Below, one piece after another: positions 7,498-14,224 of a stretch of DNA of 18,909 nucleotides. This DNA is from CAZZIZ01 sp964654535 (lineage in GTDB: Bacteria > Bacteroidota > Bacteroidia > Chitinophagales > UBA2359). Both the position numbers and the translations under genes were made by a program. The stretch is from positions 1 through 18,909 of the forward strand of contig CAZZIZ010000048.1 of NCBI GenBank assembly GCA_964654535.1. The letters run 5' to 3'. The first letter of the stretch is position 1; the number at the start of each line of letters is the position of its first letter. The notes under the pieces are model-generated. The model was given only the letters and a program-made list of their open reading frames with translations. It ran no database searches and was not told the origin of the DNA.

Positions 7498-7522
7498 TGT
7501 CTCTGCTGCGAAGCCAGAGACA
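7498..7522. repeat. 8-bp hairpin before the assembly gap
   Basis: TGTCTCTG (7498-7505) and CAGAGACA (7515-7522) are perfect complements around a 9-base loop. The sequence from here to the gap (7523-7569) ends GTCGAGTGAAGC, which is typical in feel of Bacteroidota dispersed repeats of the GTCGAG...AAGC kind. No gene is visible. The hairpin may be part of a larger repeat interrupted by the N run. Confidence 0.45.
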
Positions 7523-7569
7523 AGTAACGAGGTGTTTCTACAGCAACGCAAATAGAAGTCGAGTGAAGC

Positions 7570-7669
7570 NNNNNNNNNNNNNNNNNNNNNNNNNNNNNNN
7601 NNNNNNNNNNNNNNNNNNNNNNNNNNNNNNNNNNNNNNNNNNNNNNNNNNNNNNNNNNNNNNNNNNNNN
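7570..7669. other. Assembly gap of exactly 100 N
   Basis: One hundred N in a row, the conventional size for a scaffold gap of unknown length. It sits between two repeat elements, so the true distance is unknown. Reading frames that run through it have no support. Confidence 0.98.
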
Positions 7670-7833
7670 GCTTGTGCTAGGCTGCAGCCAGGATAGAAGC
7701 GGTATGAGGTGCTTGGAAAGTGTATTGAGCTCCAGCGTGCAGAGCGACCAAAGGAAGCTCCTGCCAAGCTGTAGAGCGAAAACACTTTCCAAGTGTCGAG
7801 TACAAGCGGATAGCCTGTTGCTGCCCAAATAAT
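7670..7833 (-). repeat. Dispersed structured repeat, copy A
   Basis: Read on the minus strand, this begins ATTATTTGGGCAGCAACAGG directly after the stop of the DUF4340 gene and runs to the gap. A second copy lies at 18676-18842. The outer helix pairs GCAGCCAGG (7684-7692) with CCTG (7814-7817) plus GCTGC (7820-7824), leaving a 2-base bulge. The inner helix is a perfect 12-bp match of CTTGGAAAGTGT (7712-7723) with ACACTTTCCAAG (7782-7793). Between the helices lie conserved GGATAG motifs on both sides. The 58-base loop differs completely from that of the other copy. No transposase or other gene is present. Confidence 0.8.
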
Positions 7834-7834
7834 T

Positions 7835-8812
7835 TTAAATAAAATCCTCGTACTTCCTAAACAGCTTTTCAAAAACGTATTGCTGTATTATGACGAATTC
7901 TTTTCCATCGCGAATGGTGGCGAAGTATCTATCAAGATCGTAGGGCAAGCGCTTTCCCTTTTCATCGTACATCATTTTACTACGACGATTATTCGGCATT
8001 CTGAAAATCACAATCTTCCTTTTTTCGTCGCGCTTGTTGGTGACTTCTATAATGGCATGTGGCTTGGAGCGCACAATCGAATCACGTTTGGAATGACCGT
8101 TTTCAAAAGCCTCCGCGTTTATGTTGCTAAAGGAGTTGTAGAATGCCAAGGCCTTTAACTTTTTTATTTCTCGTTGTTCACCTCGGTGTTCAATCACAAA
8201 CTCGTCGTTGTTGGGTTGATGAACTGTAAAGCTCTTGAGTCCATCAAGTGGATATTCCACGTGTACAGATTTTATATCACCGAGCTTGTACTTAAAAATT
8301 TCGTGCGATTTCCAATCCGCTATATCAGTATTGAATCTTGATTCGAGTATGCCATCTACGCCCGGAACCGCAACTACGTAGGGTATGTCGTCACCCTTGA
8401 GGTACATGTAGCTGCCAATTTCATTGCTGGGCGCTGAGCTCATATAAATCTCACGAACTTTTTGATCGCCTTGATAGACCTCTATTTTCCGGGCCATTGT
8501 GTTCATGCGTTTCATAACCTCACCCCTCATATTTTTTGGAACCGGGTACTTTTTTTGCATTTGATAAAAAGTATTCAGTACAACTTTTATAAAGTCTTGA
8601 CGTATTTCGTGCTTTCCATTTGCGATCCATTGACCTGACTCACGACTCAAGTCGAGTGTATTGTTCTGAGTGTCGGTTATGACAATATGGTCTATTGCTG
8701 AGGTGTCTTTTACAGAGAAGTCAGCATTGAAGGTTTCCTTCTCTCCACCAAAAGGGTTTTGACATGCCGAGAACGTGATAGCAATTAGGAGAAATGTAAG
8801 GACGTATTTCAT
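7835..8812 (-). CDS. DUF4340-type lipoprotein encoded with gldG
   Basis: A 325-residue protein with a lipoprotein signal peptide: a hydrophobic stretch at 4-15 and the lipobox FSAC ending at C17, so it is probably anchored by lipid in the periplasm. The body resembles DUF4340: a short repeated unit with strand-rich segments around IDHIVITDTQNNTLDLSR and W62 (SGQWIANG), then a helix (FIKVVLNTFYQMQKKYPV). DUF4340 genes often follow ABC-transport auxiliary genes of the GldG type, and here the ATG overlaps the last base of the gldG stop (TAATG arrangement), so the two are translationally coupled. Its role is unknown. A part in the Gld ABC complex is inferred from position only. The stop lies immediately before repeat copy A. 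Confidence 0.8.
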   Translation of the reverse strand: MKYVLTFLLIAITFSACQNPFGGEKETFNADFSVKDTSAIDHIVITDTQNNTLDLSRESGQWIANGKHEIRQDFIKVVLNTFYQMQKKYPVPKNMRGEVMKRMNTMARKIEVYQGDQKVREIYMSSAPSNEIGSYMYLKGDDIPYVVAVPGVDGILESRFNTDIADWKSHEIFKYKLGDIKSVHVEYPLDGLKSFTVHQPNNDEFVIEHRGEQREIKKLKALAFYNSFSNINAEAFENGHSKRDSIVRSKPHAIIEVTNKRDEKRKIVIFRMPNNRRSKMMYDEKGKRLPYDLDRYFATIRDGKEFVIIQQYVFEKLFRKYEDFI

Positions 8813-10521
8813 TAGCTGTATTTACGTTTTCGGGTGAAGTTAAATAAGGCCGAACCAATTAATACAAGTAACATGGGTAGTAAAATGTTTAACCACGTCC
8901 AGAAGGTCTCTTGTTCTTTTGCTTTGATGGTATCGAGTAAACGTAACTGGATGTCTTTTGATTTTGAAGCGATAATACCATTATCATCAAGTAACCACTC
9001 TACGGCGTTGTGTAAAAACGCAGCGTTGTCAAAAGTTTGGCGTGTAAAACGATGGTAGCCGATAGGGTTGGGCTGTCCAGTTTTACTGTCAAAGTCGTTC
9101 TGAGCAAAATCGCCATCGCTGATGATTATCATTTTGGTAGGCTTACTACTGTCTCTAATGGATACGTCGTCCAAAGTATCTATCATTTCTTTGGTCGAGA
9201 AAGCCAATCGATTTTTAAAATTGCTGGTAAACTCTCCCTCAAGGGCTATTGCTGCCGCCAAGTTCTTTTTTGTGAACTGCGCGGGCTCCCGTGGTTGCCT
9301 GACGATAGACAAGTCAATATTGGCGGGACTAAAAACACTTTTGCAGAAGTCGGAGCTTTCTAACAAGACTGTTTTCTTAACGCCATCAGCTCTTACGGTA
9401 TCCATCGAACCAACGAAGCGTGTTAGTACTGGCCCCACGTTTTTAGATACTGGATGGTCTTGGTTTGTTCTTGCCATTACCGGGTAAAATATCCAAGGGA
9501 AATTTTTGAACTGTGTTGCGTTACCACTTGGATCAACTCCAACTGCAAGAGGAATGGCGGTGCATTGTAAATCTTGAATCAAGTTTTGATTTAAGCGCAC
9601 GCCGTATTTAAAAAGCAAGTCGTCAAGATTAAGTCCATGGTCGAGCGCTAAATACTGCCTTTGAGCATTTTGCAAACTGTCGAGACTTGCGTTTAGATTT
9701 TCAACTAGCCAAAGCACTTTTCCTCCGTTCATAATATATTGATCAATCTTGAACTTATCAGCTTCTGAAAATGCCGATTGTGGTTTGGCGATAACTACCA
9801 GATCATATTTACTCTCCAAACTGCGTCTGCCAGTTATGTTTACTCTATGCATTTGATAGTGTACATCTAAATCTGTCGCCCAAGATGCGATGCTCCCTTC
9901 ACTCAACTCTCCGTGTCCTTCTAAGAATGCAATACGATCGGGCGTATTTCTATCTAACTTTTGAATGGCATTGAGGAACTTGTATTCAAGTCCGGCTATG
10001 GAATTGTTTATGGTTTCTTGCGGTCCTCGATTGAGTTGTTCATCGAGCAGCGTTATGGGCATTTCTCTGCCTTTGTAGTACATCAGGGCTGCGGGATAAA
10101 AAACCTTTTCTTTAAAGCCGTCTTCATTTTCAACCAGTCTTCTAGCGTTGATTCCTTTTTGCGCCAGCTGTGCCGCAACTTTTTCTCTAGCCTCATTATC
10201 TAATCCTTCTTGCGGATCTTCAAAGTAGTAGTCAATATTGCCTTTGCTTTGTGCTTTTAGCTCCTCCAGCATATCGCGGGTCGCTGCTTGCAATCTTTGT
10301 ATACCAGAAGGAAAATCTCCATCTAGCAATATTTTTACTGTTACCTCGTCCTCTAAATTGGCCAACAGATTTTTGCCAGCATCTGTAACGGTGAACCTAC
10401 CCTCTTCTGTAAGATCAATCCTAAAAAAGAAGCGATTGCAAATCACGTTCACTAGTATTAGTAAAAGCGCGAGCCCAAGGACCTTGATGGTTATATTTCT
10501 TTTGCTTAGACTTTTTAGCAT
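8812..10521 (-). CDS. gldG: Gliding-associated ABC transporter auxiliary protein GldG
   Basis: A 569-residue protein with one membrane helix near each end: residues 11-28 and about 541-561 (LNILLPMLLVLIGSALFNF), followed by a basic RKRKYS tail. The large middle part is probably periplasmic. Directly after the first helix comes RIDLTEEGRFTVTDAGKNLL (34-53), a family hallmark of GldG and related ABC auxiliary proteins. The interior has the Rossmann-like DUF (ABC-type uncharacterised transport) region with LDRNTPDRIAFLEGHGEL and KVLWLVENLNASLDS. In Flavobacterium johnsoniae, GldG with GldF and GldA is linked to gliding. The substrate is not known. Start and stop overlap gldF (7 bases) and the DUF4340 gene (1 base). 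Confidence 0.9.
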   Translation of the reverse strand: MLKSLSKRNITIKVLGLALLLILVNVICNRFFFRIDLTEEGRFTVTDAGKNLLANLEDEVTVKILLDGDFPSGIQRLQAATRDMLEELKAQSKGNIDYYFEDPQEGLDNEAREKVAAQLAQKGINARRLVENEDGFKEKVFYPAALMYYKGREMPITLLDEQLNRGPQETINNSIAGLEYKFLNAIQKLDRNTPDRIAFLEGHGELSEGSIASWATDLDVHYQMHRVNITGRRSLESKYDLVVIAKPQSAFSEADKFKIDQYIMNGGKVLWLVENLNASLDSLQNAQRQYLALDHGLNLDDLLFKYGVRLNQNLIQDLQCTAIPLAVGVDPSGNATQFKNFPWIFYPVMARTNQDHPVSKNVGPVLTRFVGSMDTVRADGVKKTVLLESSDFCKSVFSPANIDLSIVRQPREPAQFTKKNLAAAIALEGEFTSNFKNRLAFSTKEMIDTLDDVSIRDSSKPTKMIIISDGDFAQNDFDSKTGQPNPIGYHRFTRQTFDNAAFLHNAVEWLLDDNGIIASKSKDIQLRLLDTIKAKEQETFWTWLNILLPMLLVLIGSALFNFTRKRKYS

Positions 10522-11246
10522 TTTCTGGAAATCAAAGCGGAGTATGTGAGATACAAAAAGAAAAAGATGAGGCTAAAAAAGTAAAGAAGGTCTCGACTGT
10601 CAACTACTCCTCGACTAATAGAGATATAGTGTTCTTCGATGCCTAGTAGTTCGATGAGTCGATCAAATTTTGCATAGAAAATATCCAGCTTGGAGATGTA
10701 TTCAAAAACTTGATAAAAAATGAAGCATATGAAAACTGCGGAAATAAACGCGACAATTTGGTTTGAAGTTATGGAAGAGCAGAACAAGCCAATAGCTGCA
10801 AATGAGGCGGCTAAAAAGAATAGACCTATGTAAGAACCGTTCGTGGCGCCAGTATCCATGTTGCCTATTGGGCTACCAAGTTGGTACACAGTGTAGTAAT
10901 AGGTCAGGGTAGGTATGAGCGCAAGAATTATGAGAAACAGCGTAGCAAAGTATTTCCCTAAGATGATTTGCCATTCTGAAAGCGGTCTGGTCGATAGTAG
11001 CTCCAAGGTTCCAGAATTAATTTCTTCCGAAAATGAGCGCATCGTTATTGCCGGAATAAGGAATAGTAATATGAAAGGGGCTATCTGAAAAAACTGGTCA
11101 AGTCCGGCGTATCCGTATGAAATGATACTGGTATCTGGAAACAACCATAGAATCAAACCGAGAACCAATAGGAAAACACTCAAAGCGAGCACACCAACTA
11201 GTGAGCTAAAAAAGGAATTGACTTCTTTTACAAAAACGCTATACAC
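10515..11246 (-). CDS. gldF: Gliding-associated ABC transporter permease GldF
   Basis: A 243-residue integral inner-membrane protein with about six hydrophobic helices, typical of ABC-2 type permeases. The cytoplasmic coupling segment MRSFSEEINSGTLELLSTRP (residues 68-87) before the third helix is the conserved GldF/NosY-type signature, with EW and GKY just after it. It would form the membrane channel that GldA drives. The ATG at 11246 overlaps gldA by 8 bases, and its end overlaps gldG by 7 bases, which argues for equal co-production of the complex. No odd features are seen. Without gld context it could only be called an ABC-2 permease; the gldG neighbour supports the specific name. Confidence 0.9.
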   Translation of the reverse strand: MYSVFVKEVNSFFSSLVGVLALSVFLLVLGLILWLFPDTSIISYGYAGLDQFFQIAPFILLFLIPAITMRSFSEEINSGTLELLSTRPLSEWQIILGKYFATLFLIILALIPTLTYYYTVYQLGSPIGNMDTGATNGSYIGLFFLAASFAAIGLFCSSITSNQIVAFISAVFICFIFYQVFEYISKLDIFYAKFDRLIELLGIEEHYISISRGVVDSRDLLYFFSLIFFFLYLTYSALISRKC

Positions 11247-12153
11247 TTTGCTTGGTTAGTTTTCTGAAAACGTCTTCTAGATTCTGCTCTTCTTTTTGCA
11301 TTCCAAGCAAGGTGCAATTATTGTCTACAGCAAACTTGAATATTTTTTCTCGGAGGTCAACATTTTGCTTGCTTTCAATTTTAATTTTATTCCCCGGCAT
11401 TTTGTTTAGACCAACATTTCCTAAGAATGTTTTCAATAAGTCTAAATTGACTTCTTTCGAAAACTCAGCAATGTAAACTACTTTGCCACTTTGGCTTTGT
11501 TGTAAACTATCCGTGGAGGCATCGGCTACGATGTTTCCTTCGTTGATGATTATTACTCTATCACAAACGGCTTGTACTTCTTGCATTATATGCGTAGAGA
11601 GCAAAACCGTTTTATCCTTACCTAAGTTTTTTAAGAGCGCGCGTATTTCTATAATCTGATTCGGATCTAAGCCTGTAGTTGGTTCGTCGAAGATGAGCAC
11701 TTTCGGATCATGTATGAGCGCTTGAGCTAAGCCAACGCGTTGGCGATATCCCTTGGACAGCATGTTTATTTTTTTGTGCTGTTCAGGTCCCAAACCGGTA
11801 GCTTCAATCATTTCTGCTATTCTCGATTTGTTGTTTTTCATGCCTTGCGATCTAGCGGCGAAGGCCAAGAATTCTTTGATGTACATATCTGTGTACAGCG
11901 GATTGTGCTCTGGCAAATAGCCAATATTGCGCTTGGCTTCAATTGGGTTTTTTACAACATCGATTCCGCAGACGGCAACACTTCCTTCACTTGGTGGAAT
12001 GAATGCAGTTATAATTTTCATCGTAGTGGTTTTGCCTGCTCCATTGGGCCCTAGAAAACCAACGACCTGTCCCTGAGGTATTTCAAAGGAAACCTTATTA
12101 ACCGCTAACTGCTGAGCGTATTTTTTGCTGATATTTTGAAGCGATATAGACAC
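11239..12153 (-). CDS. gldA: Gliding-associated ABC transporter ATPase GldA
   Basis: A 304-residue nucleotide-binding subunit. Walker A is GPNGAGKT (35-42), the ABC signature is LSKGYRQ (132-138), Walker B with catalytic glutamate is KVLIFDEP (151-158), and the switch histidine is H188 (LLSTHIM). Residues past about 215 form the accessory C-terminal domain seen in this ATPase group. It hydrolyses ATP at the cytoplasmic face to power GldF. The start is GTG at 12153; the next sensible start would remove the first beta strand. It lies 88 bases after murI with a hairpin terminator between, so gldA probably opens its own transcript. In F. johnsoniae gldA is unlinked to gldFG; here the three are contiguous. 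Confidence 0.92.
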   Translation of the reverse strand: MSISLQNISKKYAQQLAVNKVSFEIPQGQVVGFLGPNGAGKTTTMKIITAFIPPSEGSVAVCGIDVVKNPIEAKRNIGYLPEHNPLYTDMYIKEFLAFAARSQGMKNNKSRIAEMIEATGLGPEQHKKINMLSKGYRQRVGLAQALIHDPKVLIFDEPTTGLDPNQIIEIRALLKNLGKDKTVLLSTHIMQEVQAVCDRVIIINEGNIVADASTDSLQQSQSGKVVYIAEFSKEVNLDLLKTFLGNVGLNKMPGNKIKIESKQNVDLREKIFKFAVDNNCTLLGMQKEEQNLEDVFRKLTKQSV

Positions 12154-12195
12154 CTAGGAATCGGGGCAATTTAATTACTATGAAAATTGAAAAAG

Positions 12196-12230
12196 CAAGT
12201 TAAAAGTAAAACTTCAGGCATTTAGCCTGA
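12196..12230 (-). terminator. Probable intrinsic terminator after murI
   Basis: On the minus strand TCAGGC (12230-12225) pairs with GCCTGA (12219-12214) around a 5-base loop, 11 bases beyond the murI stop. It is followed by the T-rich stretch AAGTTTTACTTTTAACTT. The stem is short (6 bp) and the T tract is broken, so the strength is uncertain, but placement between the envelope operon and gldA fits. Confidence 0.55.
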
Positions 12231-12241
12231 GCACGAATTAT

Positions 12242-13048
12242 TCACGACCAAATATCCTCCTCGACCCATTTAATGTTGGCATCGAAGAATATGGAAGTGG
12301 TCGAATTCATCATTTCTGTATAATCAGAAACGTAGAACTCATGTGCTTGTTGTGCGAGCGAATCGTTCAGGAGCTTGTGTGTAGTTAATTGGTCTTTTAA
12401 GTACTGAGCTACTATGGCTGGGCTATCGTAGATGTGCACCTCGTCTTTATAGTAGGCTTCAATTTCCTTTTTGATAATAGGGTAGTGCGTGCAGGCTAGG
12501 ATGAGGCCATCCAGGGATTGAAATTCATTATCGGCGAGATAATAGGATAGAATAGAGTTGATGACTTCGGGGCTTTTAAAGAAACCTTCTTCTATTATGG
12601 TGGCCAGCGAACGAGTTGCTTTTGAAACTACGTCAATGCTGTCATCGGCAAGCTTGAGTTTATCACTGTAAAGATTTGATTCTATGGTTCGCTTGGTTCC
12701 AATGACACCCACCTTTTTGCTTCCCTGCGAGCTTACCTTGCGAACTGTGGGGCCGATTACATCTATAAGCGGAAAACTTTTCGGTAGTTGTTTTCTTAAA
12801 CTTTCGTAGGCCACAGAAGATGCCGTGTTGCAAGCTATAACAATGGCCTTGCATTTTTTTTCGAGTAAAAAATCGCTAATGCCTTCGCAATAAGATTGAA
12901 TCGCTTCTGGTGATTGATCGCCATAAGGTAAGTGAGCAGTATCTCCGAAATAAATGATCTGCTCATTTGGCAAAAGCTTATAAACAGCATTGGCGACCGT
13001 AAGGCCGCCAATACCGGAATCAAATATTCCTATTGCGTTATTTTTCAA
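12242..13048 (-). CDS. murI: Glutamate racemase
   Basis: A 268-residue cytoplasmic enzyme interconverting L- and D-glutamate, which supplies D-glutamate for the peptidoglycan stem peptide. It uses two cysteines as acid and base: C73 in ACNTASS (72-78) and C186 in ACTHYP (185-190). The N-terminal GIFDSGIGGLTV (7-18) carries the conserved D10 and S11. Length is normal for the family. It starts 16 bases after the second ompH gene and is the last gene of the envelope operon, which matches the conserved bamA-ompH-ompH-murI order of Bacteroidota. Nothing is missing or unusual. Confidence 0.96.
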   Translation of the reverse strand: MKNNAIGIFDSGIGGLTVANAVYKLLPNEQIIYFGDTAHLPYGDQSPEAIQSYCEGISDFLLEKKCKAIVIACNTASSVAYESLRKQLPKSFPLIDVIGPTVRKVSSQGSKKVGVIGTKRTIESNLYSDKLKLADDSIDVVSKATRSLATIIEEGFFKSPEVINSILSYYLADNEFQSLDGLILACTHYPIIKKEIEAYYKDEVHIYDSPAIVAQYLKDQLTTHKLLNDSLAQQAHEFYVSDYTEMMNSTTSIFFDANIKWVEEDIWS

Positions 13049-13064
13049 TTAAAATCGGTGCTTA

Positions 13065-13574
13065 CTAGATTCCTAGCTTAGCTTTTACAGCAATCAATAA
13101 GTTGTCAGCATCAGGTGAAACCAATAGCTGACCCTGGCTTGCATCAAGCACATAAGTATAACCCATTTCAGCAGCTACATCTTCAATTGCCTGAATGGCT
13201 TTTTCTTGAATAGGTACCAAAAGCTCTTCTTGTTTTCTAGCAATGTCAAGTTGAACCTCTTGCTCCATTTGACCTATTTCTGCTTCCATTTTCTGAATTT
13301 CTTGGGCCTTAGTGTTCTCGTCCAATGGAGACATAATTCCCTTTTGCTTGTCCTCTACAAATTTTTGATATGCAGTTTGGAAAGCTTGGTACTTACTATC
13401 CAGCAATGTTTTCTTTTGTTTCTGATAAGTCTCCATGCTTGTTTCAGCTGCTTTGTACTCAGACATAAGCGGCAATAATTCTGCTGAATTGATGTAGCCA
13501 ATTTTTTGAGCGGATAGTGAGCCACATATTAAGAGTAGCGCGAATAATCCAAATATTCTCTTAGTCAATTTCAT
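13065..13574 (-). CDS. ompH: OmpH/Skp-family periplasmic chaperone, second copy
   Basis: A 169-residue secreted protein. The signal peptide is residues 1-22 with likely cleavage after SLSA, leaving QKIGYINSAELL, the usual start of mature Skp-type proteins. A helical, Gln/Lys/Glu-rich section (about 40-130) would form the long coiled-coil tentacles of the trimer that shields unfolded outer-membrane proteins crossing the periplasm. The C-terminal part (YTYVLDASQGQLLVSPDADN) closes the body domain. It lies 57 bases after the first copy and 16 before murI. It is similar to that copy but clearly diverged. Confidence 0.92.
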   Translation of the reverse strand: MKLTKRIFGLFALLLICGSLSAQKIGYINSAELLPLMSEYKAAETSMETYQKQKKTLLDSKYQAFQTAYQKFVEDKQKGIMSPLDENTKAQEIQKMEAEIGQMEQEVQLDIARKQEELLVPIQEKAIQAIEDVAAEMGYTYVLDASQGQLLVSPDADNLLIAVKAKLGI

Positions 13575-13631
13575 TATCGTGGTTGTTAGATTTTAAAATG
13601 TTGTGTGAACGGCGCAAAAATAAGAATTCCC

Positions 13632-14174
13632 CTATTCTTGGCGAATACCAAGCTCGCGTAATACGTCGTCGCTTTTGTCAAACTTTGGGTTGGCAAATAG
13701 TATGCTTACTCCTGAAGATTTGTCTAAAATGAAGTCAAAAGCCTTCTGTTTGGCGAGCTTCTCAATCGCTTCATATACTTGATCCTGAATGGGTTTAACC
13801 AGTTCTTGGCGTTTTTGGAAGAGCTCGCCTTCATAGCCAAATTTGCCTTTTTGGTACTCCTTAAGCTCGCGTTCCTTGTTCATTATTTCGTCTTCACGCG
13901 CCGCACGCATATCCTCGGTTAGGAGAATTTGATTGGCTTGATAGTCCTTATACATCTCCTCAATCTGGGCATATTTTTTCTGAACTTCTGCCTGCCATTT
14001 CTCAGCAATTTTATCCAACTGATTTTCGGCTGATTGGTATTCGGGGATTTTGCTCAATATATATTCGGTATCTACATAGGCAAAGCGCTGAGCCTGAAGG
14101 TTGTTCGTGAAACCAACCAACATTAAGCATAGTATGCCTAAGAGGCTAGATTTAAGTATGTTCATGGTATTCAT
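13632..14174 (-). CDS. ompH: OmpH/Skp-family periplasmic chaperone, first copy
   Basis: A 180-residue secreted protein whose signal peptide ends at about residue 28 (NNLQA, then QRFAYVDTEYIL). The central region (about 48-125) is strongly helical and charged, with an Asp/Glu/Lys/Gln-rich coiled coil typical of Skp tentacles. The C-terminal AFDFILDKSSGVSILFANP matches the body-domain strands. It would hold unfolded outer-membrane proteins for BamA, whose gene sits 50 bases upstream in the transcript. ATG at 14174 is used here; M4 (at 14165) also gives a complete signal peptide and is a real alternative. Confidence 0.92.
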   Translation of the reverse strand: MNTMNILKSSLLGILCLMLVGFTNNLQAQRFAYVDTEYILSKIPEYQSAENQLDKIAEKWQAEVQKKYAQIEEMYKDYQANQILLTEDMRAAREDEIMNKERELKEYQKGKFGYEGELFQKRQELVKPIQDQVYEAIEKLAKQKAFDFILDKSSGVSILFANPKFDKSDDVLRELGIRQE

Positions 14175-14224
14175 ATTATTGCTTTAAAGAGTAGGACTCT
14201 TCACGCAAGGTATGGTTTAGTCTT

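Noticed and set aside
7288..7872. Open frames of 79-127 residues through the repeat block, including one reading WAATGYPLV
   Set aside because: Several run through the N gap, they coincide with paired repeat arms, and the matching frame in copy B stops after about 21 codons. Two differences between copies fall at third positions, but this is too little to argue for coding.
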